NCBI GenBank assembly: GCA_039881145.1
Contig: JAYKKI010000029.1
Span: forward strand, 26,826,001 to 26,890,000
Length of the DNA: 64,000 nucleotides
DNA from: Druceiella hillmani
Lineage: Eukaryota > Arthropoda > Insecta > Lepidoptera > Hepialidae
Direction: 5' to 3'
Shown: positions 23,830 to 36,990 of the stretch, piece by piece
How positions within the stretch are numbered: the stretch's first letter is position 1
Layout: every line of letters starts with the position of its first letter
Made by a program: the position numbers and the translations under genes
The notes under the pieces: model-generated
Told to the model about the DNA's origin: nothing
The model's input: the letters and a program-made list of their open reading frames with translations, nothing else
The model's database searches: none

Positions 23830-23905
23830 CGCGTACTCACCCACACGCACGCACACTCACCCATACGCACCCACACTCATGCACATGCACACACTATACA
23901 CACCT
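23830..23905. repeat. Degenerate CA-rich minisatellite
   Basis: Irregular repeats of cacacgcacgcacactcacc / catacgcacccacactcatg type give a strongly strand-asymmetric C/A tract. Confidence 0.8.
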
Positions 23906-25723
23906 CTCAAATGTTGGTCATTGGTTAGTCTAAGTGATTAGTATAGTTCAACGCTTGCTTAGATTATCTAACACGCGTTGCATTTATTATTTAACTTAGC
24001 TGCACAATAAATTAGTAGCATATCATTTTATCGGAAGTAGCATATAATTTTATTCTACAATTACTATTTAATTATTGAAACCCTCACACATTCGAGTACC
24101 AACGTTTTTAAAGGTATTTTACCCTTGTGGAAAATACCTTTACGGTTCAGTATATATTTCCTTTTTCTTCGCGTTAATAATATGACTTTCGAGAAAACAC
24201 GGTTTGTTATTCACAACAGTAAGCTCATATTTAAGAAATAGTGGTACAGTATATCGAACGCGGGGGTAAAATAAGTCACTGGAACTTTAAAGTATAAATA
24301 GAACTTATAATGTGAACTGGAGTTTAATAAGTTCTGAGTGAGTTGCTTGAATTAAACAATTTACATAGTAATTTAGAGGCGAAGAATGTCGCTGTATTAT
24401 CAATTATAAAACCTTTCCAACACGAGTGTAGTTATGAATTATTTGAAATGATCGGAGACAGAAATATATTGAGGATGGACACACTATTTCAAAATAAATA
24501 CGTTTGGTTCACACACCGCGTGAAAATTAATCAAAATAAGAAATATTTATATTCTGATTAAGCTATATAATATAATTCTGGTTCTAACTCAAGAAAATAT
24601 ATACAACCGGAGACGTAAGGAGGCTATTTAAACACACGATATGGATTACCTCATTTGAAATTCTATTTCGATAAATTGTTTATTTTAATTTCCAAATACT
24701 TCTTTTTTAATTTGCTCATTTATGGTTATTTGTTATGTAACAAAAAGGGAAATAAGACTTAAATTATGAAATAACCTCAAAAAGGAACTGTTTAAATATT
24801 TACCTCGGAACCACTGTGCTTTATTTAACTAAAACAAATTGCAGCGCGCAAACTATTTACACAATTAGAGCGCATGTTTAATACGTTAAAAGACTCTTAA
24901 TTAAAACCGGCCCTCCATTGTTTGGTTCCATTAATTTACCTCCGTAATGGCAATTACCAGAATGTATACGGAAACATGGAATGTTCTTGCTTTTTCTGTT
25001 GTTTTCTTCCATCCGACGTTTAAAACCGGCGTAGGTTTTAAAAGGTTTTCTTTTCTCTTCTGCAAATAGAGGCTCTTCTTTAATGTTGTTGTATGATATT
25101 TTTACACGAGCCGTTTATAGGATCATGTTTTATTTATATGAATGTGTCCATAGTCTTTGTTGATTGGATCTATGCCAACAATATCATAAATATGCGTGTA
25201 CATACGGGTATTCGTACATGCGCGTGGAGGTGGGTAGATGTTTGTGCTGGATTGCGTCGGTGCGTGTCTCCGTTCTGAGTTCAAGTTCGAATAAAATAAT
25301 TTCTTTAGAAAGAATCCCTTGTGAAGAAAAATATTTACTATTTAATATAAAAAAGATATATGTTTAATACTATTATTAGCAGCTTGAACAAAAATAGAGT
25401 GAGCCATGTTATAAAGGAAGAAATTTTGAAAGTAATAAAAATATTGAAGAATGTTATTGGTGCTCCGATGAATGATGCGATTTGTGAAACACTTGAATAG
25501 GTCAGATCAAATATTGCAGGCAAAAACTCGCTCGTGTAATAAGATACATTACCACAATGCTAGACTTGAATAGTTTTAAGTGCCATCATATAAAAACAAA
25601 CATAAGAGGCACAAACGCAATTTTGCCTTTCTTTTCAATGGAGAACAACCTCGCTACAGAGTTGCTTTTAATACAATTTGCATATGATTTTCTACAAAAC
25701 TGCAAAACTTTCTACAAAACTCA
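23906..25723. other. AT-rich noncoding stretch with one denser patch
   Basis: 24890-25070 holds more complex sequence (ttaaaaccggccctccattg; attaatttacctccgtaatgg). A 11-bp hairpin, aaaggtatttt/aaaataccttt, lies at 24111-24142. No coding frame was recognised; 24343-24561 (plus) has no known domain. Confidence 0.4.
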
Positions 25724-25765
25724 TGAATGAATTTCTACAAAATTAACGCCAAATATATTCAACAA
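25724..25765 (-). mobile_element. MITE fragment, same family as 4767-5012
   Basis: The stretch at 25727-25761 is the reverse complement of the 35-bp leader at 4768-4804 with essentially no mismatch. Only this terminal piece is present; the inverted-repeat arms are absent. Confidence 0.75.
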
Positions 25766-27319
25766 TTTGCATAATTAAAAATAGATGACGTTCATTTTCT
25801 TCCTAATTTTTTTTTCTTTTTTCGAAAGAATCATAATAGAAACCATATATAATAGATTGTGTTAGTATCTTATAACTCATTTCGTTTCATTTATAGGAAA
25901 AGATAGCATACAAAACCATAGGATATTTTTGTAATTCTTTGTGTCACCGTATTCAAGAATTAAAAATCGAAGAGTTGGAATTGATGAATAACATCCTTTA
26001 TTGCTCTGTAATTATTTGCTTCGAATTTTGAGATTAAATTAAGACAAACATATTTTAGTGCGTTATAAGTTGGAACAGACATCCATCTAAAAAAATAAAA
26101 TAGATTACAAGAACGTCACAATTTATTGAGAATTATATGGAAATGAGCATCGAATAATAATGAAAACTAAGTTTTCATTTCCTACAACTACTCATGTAGT
26201 GCAAAGAAAAAACAACAAACTAGACATGTATCTTAAATACTCAGGTATGAAAAATCCGCAAGTCACATTACGACATACGATCTATCGTATATATAAATAC
26301 TGTAAAACATAATTTTAGCCAAAAAACACTATAAAAGTCGTATTTCTTGAAAGCTTTCAGAGTTTTGTAGCTCTCTGTAATACACGAAGTTGAATAAATG
26401 TTATGCCCTTATTTGTAATTTCGGGCGGCAAAAAAGTTCGGGAAAAGTTTTTAACGAGGAAATTTGCAGAATTTCCTTGCAAAATTATAAATTAAGAAAT
26501 GATGTTTTGATGCATGATACGATATTCTCATTTAGAAACAAACTATGATTAAACATTTTATGAAAAGTTACTTTTTGAACTACTATAAAAGTGTATTTCA
26601 TATACTTCACTACGATAAACGAAAGTTTAATGAATTTTTTATTCTACGTCTGTGGTTTCACGTCATTTGTTTTGCATGTTTTCATAATTTCTGTATGCGT
26701 GCGTTGACATATTAATGCGCATCTTTGTTAAATAAAATAGTAAAAAAAATTAGTAAATGCTTTTATCCAAGATTAGATGCTCTACGTTTTTATTTTTTTA
26801 TTGCCTTACTCAAGCCTCTGTAAAAATTATTTTTTATTTTTACAGGAAAATTCAAATGATTATGCTTGCTCATGTAGGCAACCATTGTTATTTGGCGAAG
26901 CATTTAATTTGAGTTAATATACGAAAATATGCGTGTCTAATCACTTATGTCGTCGTCGCTTTTTTTGTTATAACTATCAAATTTTTTTTTATACTACTTG
27001 GGTATTATATTCGATAACATGTTCACAAGTAAAGCAAATGAGTTTAAATATTAGGAAAACAGACAATATACGGTTTGAAATTCTAAAATGTTTACAAGTA
27101 AATTGTACAAAATAAATTTTAAAATATGTTGTAGATGTACTTCAGTGTTCCAATAAATAATATTCCGCCCACCGTAGAAAAGATAAAGTGAGATTCTACA
27201 CGCTGAAGATAAATTAGGTATTATGTAAATTAACCTCACCAGGAAATAATTAATATATTGTAAGTTTAATTATACATTTTTGCTTATTTTACTCATAATT
27301 AATTCTCAAACGTATTCAA
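25766..27319. other. AT-rich noncoding stretch between MITE pieces
   Basis: No gene or recognised repeat. Short frames are Ile/Phe/Tyr/Lys-rich and unconvincing. Confidence 0.35.
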
Positions 27320-27505
27320 ATATTGAATATATTTGGCGTTAATTTCGTAGAAATGCATTATTCAAAACTAAATGAAACTATGTAAGATAGTATTATTTCT
27401 ACTTTATTTAAATTCTTTACCACGATCCCAGGTCGTTAGTAGTTTCGTAGTAAATATTCGAAATAAAGTAGAAATAATACTACATCACGTAGTTTCATCT
27501 AGTTG
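27320..27505. mobile_element. MITE, copy 2 (diverged, shorter centre)
   Basis: It begins with the same leader as copy 1 (atatatttggcgttaattt at about 27327). The left arm is at 27368-27412 and the right arm at 27459-27502 in reverse complement, with about four mismatches over 44 bp. The centre is about 46 bp against 82 bp in copy 1 and lacks the inner gatattagcaaaga hairpin. The arms differ more from each other than in copy 1, so this copy is probably older. Confidence 0.8.
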
Positions 27506-30500
27506 TAAACGTATTCAGTTTAACCTTTATTAATCAGTTGATATTTATGATGTACTTATTGAGCTAATAACATATTAGTTAAGTTTGGTCTTTATCTTTT
27601 TAACTTCATAGTTCAATACTATTATAATTTTTTGAAAAGAATAGGAAACTTATTTTTAGTGGAGACTTCAATTTTCTATACTTTTTCCTGTGAACCTATT
27701 GTCATACAACTTGTCTTTTTTGAGCTACGGTGTAATAAATTACTTCAGATCATACGTTATAATATAAAATTACAGTCTATACAGTATTTGAATCACATAT
27801 TTAAGAAAGATCATGTATCAAAAGAGATAAATTTTACAAGAAAGATATTTATGAGTTTTTTCTAAAAAAATTCATCGTTTACTCGTTTTTACTAAAAATA
27901 AGTTAAAATATTTTGCAATGTTTCTGAGAAAAAACATATTTCAGTCATTCATTTAGGATTATAAGCAAATCATTACAAAATAAATTGGCTTTTGGGTTTC
28001 TTAATTATATGATTATAACTCACAATTATAAGACTTAATTCTGATTATTTTTGCTTATAAATAATTGTTAAGCATATTTAGTTTAACATAATGAATCTGT
28101 TTGGATTTAAACAGACATAAGTTTGGATTTAAACAGACATAAAGCAAATTTTATGAAATTCTTCAACATAAAGGATTACAACATCACACCGCCAACAACG
28201 TTGCTGGCAACAACTTACACTTCACGTTATTGAAGAAAATGATGTGCACTTATTTTCTTCTATTCTTATTTTATATTCTTATATTCTTTTGCAACCCCCC
28301 AAAGTTTACTTTTAGCATGTTCTTTTTGTAGTGATAAGTCCCAAGTATTTGAAGTTAATGATGTTGTTAATATGGGACAAAACGACGGTAAATTTATTTG
28401 CGGTCGACGTAGGTAACAAGATACCTGCTACTGCTTCTATAATGTAAATTTTGACATATTTTCTTAGATTCCTTTTAATAATAGCAAAGTCTTTGTCTAT
28501 GAGGACACATTGCTTTTTATCCTACAGGTAAAATATCTTCAATAATAACAAGCTGGAACATAACCTAACGTTACATGGTTTTTTATTTTAGTCAGTGCAT
28601 CCATCTTAACACATGTACAAATTTTCCACAGATTGCATGTTTTCCCTTAAATATTTATAATGATATGTGCGGACTTCTTTGGAACCTTTCCAATTTTTTT
28701 TGAAAAGTTACTATACTATACTATACAAATGAACGCTTTTTGCTACAGATGTACTTCAAATGAAAATGTTTTGCTATATGTATAGACAAATACACTTTTT
28801 CCAGATTGGTTCCTTATTAAATTTGTAACCTAGTTAACATTCTCATCTTTAATTTTTGCTACTGACTCTTCACAGTACTTTTAAAAATTTGTTTTAAATC
28901 TTAACTTGAGAAGTGCGCTATATGTCGACTTCTTGTTGTCAAATTCATAAAAAAAATTCTTCGTTGAATATTTTCTTTTAAGGTGAATGTTTGTTTTTCA
29001 ATCCTTGAAATTGAGTTTCTATTAATTATCGAATATATCATCTTGATAGACACTTTGCATTAAAATAATGAACTTCCTTTTCTGCACAATGCGATAATTT
29101 GAAGGAGAATATTGAATAAGTCCTATTACGATTACCTCGTGATAATAAGCGGGAAGCTATGTATTTCCAGTGATATTTCATCACTTTTTGTCAATAGTTT
29201 TTGAAAATTAAAGAATACAATTTTCTAAGATTTTCCGACTTGATACCGTAAATATTTACAATTTTTTTAGAGAAGAAGTTGTTAAGTTATATTTTTAAAC
29301 CTTCGTCTGGTTGTTGACCAAAGCACGCAAAGCGAAGAACTAGAGGTGGAGAAGAAGAAACTGAAGACCAAATTACGAGAATATTTAGATATTTTGGTCT
29401 TAGGTTTCCTGAATTTTTGCTGTTTCTTGCAGTAATCGAAAACTACACTGTACTTGTTTGTTTTTAGTATCGGAATACAAAAACTTTGCTGGAAATTAAT
29501 GGTGTGCTATATAAATATACTAGCAATTCTCATCAGGTTTAGAAGCAGAAATTTGTATAAGTTCAAGGTTATGAGCAGATTTATTCACAAATACTCTTTT
29601 TCTTTCTTTTTAGTGCCCCACAGTCGCTATCGAAAAAAATATTTTCTTGTATTTTATTTTTTTTCCTCCTCCCGTGCAGTTAAATTTACAAAGTATAGCC
29701 CCGAAATTTGAAACACTGTCTACGAAAAATAGTTACTCATTTTTTTTGGGTTTATTCAGTTTTGCGATTCATTTAATTTTCACAAATGTAATTTTGCACA
29801 ATTAATAATTTATGAGCTACATTAGATGGAAAACTATGAAAAATTACATCACTTTTTTATTATGAGTTATCGGACATGACGAACTAAGTTCAATATAATT
29901 TCCATTCTAAACAATTTACATTTCTTTTTACTTTTTATCTATCGGTGAAACTTTTATTTGTAAGGTCAATAGTTCATCAAAATATATTATTTGTATATTG
30001 TATTGTAAATATATTATATTTGTATTGTACATCAAAATATATTATTGTTGTATATAGTAGTTGTATCTCATAAGAATTTTATTGATGATTTCTATCGAAC
30101 AAAAAAAGTAAAAAGTTTTTAATAAAACTTGTGGAGAATTAAATGTTTTATATAAATGCTAACAACATATTTTGAAATATGATGAAATAATCTGATATAA
30201 GGAAAACATGTTTTGTATTGAAAAATAATGTGTTATGTGGAAAAAAAACTATTTAAACTTGATTATGTAAACGTTAAAAATCGAATGTTAATAAACTATT
30301 TTTCACAATTTTTGACATACCTTGTAGACTATCAATTTTGCAAAATAACGTCTCTGTGGAAAAATTATAGAAAATTTAGTCCTTTACAATATCGCTATTT
30401 GGCATTTTAACCTATGTGTTGAATTGTTAACAAAATGTGGAAGACATGTGGAAGATTCTGGATCCATTTATTATGATTCAGGATCTTGGAAAAAGAGTCA

Positions 30501-31583
30501 CTGCAATGCTATTTAGTTTTAATGCCAAATTATAAAAGAATATATAGTACGTAAAAAAACATACTTGAAAAATTTATCAGATATTCTTGGAATAATTTTG
30601 ATTTTTCTAGATTATTTTTCTCTATTAGTACTAAATTAAAAAGTTCTTATTCCCTTAGCGATATATTTGCAGAAAATATGAAATAATCTTTTCAATTAAA
30701 GTGTGGAAATGTATAAACATTTGGTAATTTGGGTGCTCGGAATGGCTGTTACCATATGGCACCAATGGTTGCTTGTGTGAGTATCCCTAAGTTAAGATGA
30801 ATACAAATTAAAATAATGTCACTTGCATAGTTGAAATATTGAACATATACGCGTCATTGTTTACTTAGACGTAACGTTTTTTGCGTATATATATTTTTTT
30901 GTTTATTTAAGATTAATATTTTATGATGTAATTATATGTGATTTAATGTTTTTTTGTATAACGGGAGTTAAAGGTTTCTTATGATTATCAAACTATATAT
31001 GATCTTTTTAAGAACCTTTGATATTTAAGTAATTTTGTTATTCGGTAATTTATATTAAGAAAACTTTTTATAGAGTTCCCTGCTTAATTTTTTTTGAGAG
31101 ACGAAACACATACCACGCTCACACCACTTTAAATTTAATGAGATTTTTCACGCAAAAATAAAATATGAGACAGCGTTTCGGAATGTCTCATTAATTTTAG
31201 CTGCTCTTGATTTTTCACATATTCGAACTTCGTTTTGTAAAAAGCAGTTCGGCGGTTGGCAAGCGTCACGTATATTGTCGATATGCAGCAGAACGCCAAT
31301 AATAAATTGGTTGAAGATCATTTCATTTCGATTGCATCGTTACAATTTCCTGAGTTTATTCGATGAATCAGTGACCAGTTTTTTCCGATAATTATTAAGT
31401 ATTATATTTGATAATGAAACACTGTAGTTATTGTTGTTGAGGTATTTATTAATTATTTGTGTTTTATTTATTACATAATTATTATTACCGAACATTCGAA
31501 TCTTTATTTAATCTGAATTTAAATATCAAATAGTAAAGTTTTCCAGTGAACAGAATGCAACAGAAATAATATTATTGATAGTA
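27506..31583. other. AT-rich noncoding stretch
   Basis: No supported gene. A perfect 22-bp tandem duplication (gtttggatttaaacagacat plus aa) lies at 28099-28142. A repeated catcaaaatatattat word occurs at 29974-30050. Frames such as 29454-29711 and 30228-30410 (plus) carry no recognisable domain. Confidence 0.4.
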
Positions 31584-31632
31584 TTTTTATTCATTACATT
31601 ACAGAATATGTGTGTAATGTAATGAATAAAAA
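31584..31632. repeat. Perfect 19-bp hairpin
   Basis: tttttattcattacattac (31584-31602), 11-nt loop, gtaatgtaatgaataaaaa (31614-31632). It is followed at once by the palindrome ccatggccatgg. There is no adjacent gene. Confidence 0.9.
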
Positions 31633-34600
31633 CCATGGCCATGGTGTTCGAAAATATATTTTTTATTCAAAGAGTTTTATTTCTTTGATACGATCTAAAT
31701 GGAAAAGTACAGGTTGTTTGATTTTTTGTTCCAGCCAAATACTTCCTTAAGTTTAAATTTTTTAAGGTAACGCTAAAGTTTCATTTTAGAATATGTTATT
31801 GAACAAGTCCTCATTTTTTATCAAGTTGAAATAAAGAGTTTTAATTAAATTATTTTATTTTTATCGTAAATTTGTGTAAGGTCGTAGTTTAAAACTAATA
31901 AGATACAAAACTCGTATAGGAGAAGTTCTCTGTAACAGCAAAGCTTTATGAGTTTAACCACGCTAACGATTGTGTCGTTACGTATTAAGCTATTTATACG
32001 TGGATGATTCTACTGTTAGTATTAAACATGTTGATGAAATAAACGTTTCGGATAAATTTTCTACTTCACAATTCAACATGTTAATGGTCTTAACAGATTG
32101 TGAAACAATCAGGTATTTTTCGATTAGGTCGATTTTACATAGACGTGTCGATAAAATTTGATTTCGTCGATAATGTTTTTAAAAAAGTACGTGAAATGTT
32201 TTTAAAAAAGTACGTGAAATAATTCAGACAGAATTCAAGTAAATATTTGTTCTCTGTTAATCGTCTCTAATACTGTTTTCATTAAGTAGCCTGTTTTATG
32301 TAAGGTCAGGGCGTTCAAAATTTTAAAACTATTTGTCAAATTGATTTTTACTTAATCTCTGAGAAATCATTTAAATCTCTGAGAACTGAGAAAAATATTC
32401 GTTCAAGGCAATCTTTCGACGGCGGACTGAAAATACTAAATTGAAATTATTTTGATCAAACATTATGACTATAAAGTGATAAAATGGCCCTAATAATGTA
32501 ATTATAGTTACAAATATCAAATGGCCCTAATAATGTAATCATAGTTACAGTATCCTTTGCCTTTCACAATTTCTCGTGTGAATATATTAGAATATTCTGT
32601 AAATTGTTAAAATATACCACTAATATCGATTGATAGTATTAGGAAAGATCTTGCAGTGTACGCATGTGATAGTTCGGACTAGGAGCTTGTTTAAAACGAT
32701 TTTATTGATATCATCGACAGGAAACGTTTGAATCTCATTATAAAACCTAAAGTAATTAGTGAACCTCTCTTACAAATTTTATCCAAGTTAATGTTGAAGA
32801 GTTCGAGGTACTACATCGTAATGAGCTGATCTGATCAGGGTTGATAACGTACTTTCACGGTTCGTTATATGGAAATGCCAGCAAAATTCTAGAAATATAT
32901 ATGCCTAGAAATATGTAGCTTGCAGTCCCAATACATATGTATCGATTTTTTTTCCCTTTATTTCCGAAACTACAAATATAGGTTTTTAGAAGATAAAGAT
33001 GTTGTATAAAAACTATGGCGATAATCCTAGATGTCAAAATTGTTTAATATACATATTTTACGCGTACGAAGGATACATTAGGCAATATTTTTTGGGCATT
33101 AGAAGTTGTAGAATTAAAAAAAAGGTGTTGTCTTTCGCAAAAAAATGAGGACTGCTCTAATATGGCACCAATGCGTGCGGTACAACATTTTAAATAATTC
33201 TGAATAATAATATAATAATGATAATGACGTTTGTAATAATAATAATATAATAATAATGATATCTGTAACGTACAAAAGATCGGGTAGCAAGTGAGAGAGA
33301 GCTTTCGACCCTCGACATTGACCTCGGTGGAACGTGTTGGTCTCCACAGGGAACGTGCTAGACTTACTATATTCAATTCGTGCTAGACTTACACTCTCTA
33401 GTACGCTCAAGACGTTTCACGTACTTCACTGCGGCTGTGTCCCCGATACAGCCCACCCGTTTTTTTGAAATATTACTTAAGTATTAGAATAATAAGAATT
33501 AGTTTAACTTCATGTTAACATTTTTCAAACTTCATCAGTGCAATATAGCTGTTTCATCTAAGAAATAATACTTGAATACTTAATGTAGCTAAGAAGCTAT
33601 AGCAAGTATTCGATATAATAAATGTAATAGACTTCATAAAAAAGAATCTTATTTGGTTCATTCTGACCTTGACGGACGTCCAATTCTTCATTTCTTCCTA
33701 AAAACTATTTATGCCTATTTCGCTCTTTCATTGTTTTTTGTTTCGAAAATTTGTGGAGCATTATTTCGTAAGCTGGAATGTTCAGATAAAATTGTGGTCT
33801 GGTATAAAACCTGTAAAACCTTTTTATATGTTCACCCACTTCCAAATGACAGAATTATTTAAAATGTTGTACACGTATCGAGAACTGATGACGAAACAGT
33901 AATTAAAAAAATAAATTATGGTTCAAAAAAACTAAATGCGCATCTGCGCTTAGTTAATAATATGAACGAAACAATAAAAATAATCTTTCCATGCAAAGAT
34001 TTCGGTCAAGAACGAAAGGATATCTCATAAATCGGTCAAAATTAATTTTTTGAATAAATCTAAAATAAGAATGAAGTGATTGACAAAAAAATAACTTTAA
34101 TGTAAAAAAAAGCCTGGGGTGCAATTTACGACCACTGGTATCAAGCAGTGATATAAAGGTTAATTGACCTTAACCTATAGAGGAATTTTATCTTTCATTT
34201 TTAATAAAAATTATACCTCCGATCCAAGCGCATAATATTTGGCGTTAATCCTTTTATTCTGTGGTAGTTAACTATTGTAATAACTTTCGTTTTTTCTAAT
34301 TGTCTCAAAATTCTCCCAATGAAAGTTATGCAGAAATCAACACAGAAAAAAAAACAAAGAATACCAAACGACCAGTAACTCCGTTATGCAAAGAAGAGGT
34401 ATGACTATTTCATAGTTTGAAAATAGTTAACCTGCTAACTACTTTTGATGACGGGATACATTTTAGATTTCTTGAATTTAATACTCATTTATAAGATTTA
34501 CACTTATCCAGAATCTAATTTTAAATTAAAATTATGTTTGGAAAGAAAGTAATGAGATGTAAATCTCGTTTTACAAATCGTAATATCGTGTTTCATGTGC

Positions 34601-34944
34601 TGGGAGGGAACGAGAGATTAATTTTGATTATTTTGAAATTATTTCAAAATCAGAACTTTACTTCAAAACAATAATGACAATGAAATCGGCATTTATATTA
34701 TAACCCAACTATTTTTATTTAAAACGGTCAGTCTTTTAACCCCTAAAATATGAAATCTGAAATAGATAGCGATAATGGAGCACAATGTTGCTTGGTTCTA
34801 AATAATGCTATCGATCCCTTCGCTTTTATTATTAGTTTTTGCCAGAACAAAACCAGTTCAATTGTTTGATCATCTTTCTTTCCTTTTTACAATACGAAGT
34901 ATTTTAGATAGATAATAGTACAGAAACCTTGTTCATTAAAATTC
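31633..34944. other. Noncoding stretch with several short direct repeats
   Basis: A 23-bp tandem duplication lies at 32173-32218 (atgtttttaaaaaagtacgt plus gaa). A 31-bp near-identical repeat with period 37 lies at 32482-32549 (aaatggccctaataatgtaa and on). cgtgctagacttac occurs at 33354-33367 and 33379-33392. An ATA/ATT trinucleotide-rich patch lies at 33205-33262. 33260-33460 is GC-richer and unassigned. Confidence 0.5.
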
Positions 34945-35094
34945 ACGTCGTCATCGTGGTGTGTTGGTGCCTTTCACACCGCGGAGACCCGAGTGTTATA
35001 GTTGGCTGTAAGATATTGCTCTCGTAGTAATAAGACGCCATATGTATCAACTAGATACATTAAAGTAGATAAATAAATAAAAATATATAAAATT
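34945..35094 (+). mobile_element. SINE, diverged copy B, with LINE-type 3' tail
   Basis: The GC-rich head (gtggtgtgttggtgcctttc at about 34956, then accgcggagacccgag) corresponds to the tRNA-like head of the SINE at 56.9 kb; the B-box segment is deleted or mutated. The 3' part, gttggctgtaagatattgct at about 35001, is followed by a hairpin remnant attgct/agtaat and taagacgccatatgtatc. It ends in gataaataaataaaaa. Confidence 0.75.
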
Positions 35095-35369
35095 GGCCAA
35101 GATAACCCCTGTTGGTTACCTATTCGTTAAATAAAAATTAAATTGAAATCCGCAGAATTTAATGTTACAAAAGTAAAATATTATATATTAATCTTGTGAA
35201 AAAGTTTGACTAGGCACCCTAAAGTTATGAGACTGACACAGCACTTGGTACCAAGGCAACCAAGCCAAGCACTATATGGAACTAATGTGGAAGCGAAACT
35301 TGCCAATATCTATGTATACATGTTACACACACTCACATACATTTTTAAATAAACCTGTATGTACGTATA

Positions 35370-35416
<47 letters not shown>

Positions 35417-36393
35417 TTATAGGCACACATACACTATTCCGCGATATGTTAGTTAAACGATCACGTATAGGATGTCGAAACGTCTAACATTACCTGTGGT
35501 TAGTTAGCCTCAAAAGCTTCACTAACCTTTTCATGCCGAGCGGTAAATTGCTCAGTTAAACTTGGAAGTGTAATTATTGATGTGACTGGGAATTTCTCCA
35601 TATAATTAAAAGTAGGAAATATTTTTACAAATGGTTTAAAATGATCATAAGTCACCGTTTTGTTAATCACATATAATAACTTTAAAATTGGAAGTTTAAT
35701 TATTGACGCGACTGAGAATTTCTCTTCGTAAATTATATTAGAACGTCGAGGATGAACTTAAATTACAGTAGTAACACCTTCATATTCTTACTCATCATAT
35801 ATATAATATATAATATATAATGTCTGTATGTGTGCGTATCTGCGGGCATACGGCACGCTCGCCTGCCTCTCGGTATAATATTTTTTGTTTATTTTTTACA
35901 AAAATTGTTTATACGATTTTTTCTGCATGACGGAAAATTTTATATATACATTCTTAATACGATCTTTATAAAGACAATATTTTTAAGTTATGCTATAGAA
36001 ATATGGACAAAAGTATATTTTCTCCGGTATGGTTGTAATATTTACAAAATACCAAAAAATAGTCTGCATACGAATGAGGCCTACTCTCATTAAAATTTTG
36101 TACCTACTAATTGATTTCCATATTATTTTTTTTGAATACGAGTATAATATCGACTAACTAATGTAACGTAAATACATTTTTACAATTCTCATCTAAAACT
36201 AGAAGTCTTCTGACGTTACCTAATACCCATCTTTTTAGGGTAGCATAAAGAAGTGGTTTTCTTCCGAGGGTTAAGTTTTATAGACATATTTTTTCTTTTA
36301 TTTTAGGTTGAATGTGTACACCTCAAATGTAAAGTTTGTAACTATTTTTTTTTAATTTTAAGTCTGTTTTTATTTATATTTATACATATACAA

Positions 36394-36430
<37 letters not shown>

Positions 36431-36580
36431 TAAGTTATTTATAATTTGTCCATCGCGTTGGATTCTGTCCTCTTACAAGTGCTACAAAATTGGGCATATT
36501 CTTAATTTAAAACGAAACCAAACGCATTAAAAAAATATTCTTTACCATATATTCTTTTTCTTAATATGTATTATTTAAAA
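35095..36580. other. Noncoding stretch with two (TA)n tracts
   Basis: TA tracts lie at 35365-35413 and 36395-36427. A smaller tatataatatataatatata patch lies at 35797-35820. aagtttaattattgacgcgac at about 35690 repeats, diverged, the aagtgtaattattgatgtgac at about 35567, marking a duplication of about 125 bp. No gene. Confidence 0.6.
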
Positions 36581-36589
36581 GCTTTCAAG

Positions 36590-36990
36590 AGCAAAAGCTG
36601 TGATTTACGAAAGCTACGTACACGTGCAGATGGATATCCGGTCGGTAGCTTTTATTGAAAATTCATTTATCTTACCCTTCAAACGCTCGTGACACATTGC
36701 ACGTAGGAAGTTTCAATTAAGCGTGTTGGAATTCTTCCGAATCGTGCGCCGATTTTGTTCAAGGTCTTTTTGGTGCTTTAAGGTGCGTACCCGCACACAA
36801 CGACATTAATTGAAAAATTCTTAAAAGCAATACAATGTGACAGTGGATCTATGATGAAATGAAGGTTCCCGGGGATGATTTTATACCTTTTTATTTTTCT
36901 CGCTTCGGAAAGCAGATAAGGGTAGAGAAAAATGAGTTTACATTTTGTTGAAGTGGGCGAAAGACATAAATAAATATAGGCGACAAGCAT
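36590..36990. other. Complex-sequence island, possible regulatory DNA
   Basis: Less AT-rich than its surroundings. It contains varied words (cacgtgcagatggatatccg, gaatcgtgcgccgattttg, gttcccggggatgatt) and homeodomain-type cores (caattaagc, cattaattg). The frame on the minus strand at 36778-36990 has no domain. Conservation across species would decide its status. Confidence 0.35.

Noticed and set aside
28318..28345. ttctttttgtagtgataagtcc resembles the LINE/SINE tail hairpin
   Set aside because: Only about 20 bases match, with no SINE head and no (aaat)n tail; it could be chance or a very old relic.
33114..33410. Overlapping minus-strand frames of about 100 codons
   Set aside because: Part is a trinucleotide-rich patch (ATA/ATT), and no domain could be recognised; two frames overlap without preference.
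34233..34249. atatttggcgttaat matches the MITE leader
   Set aside because: Fifteen bases only, with no adjoining arm; too short to call.
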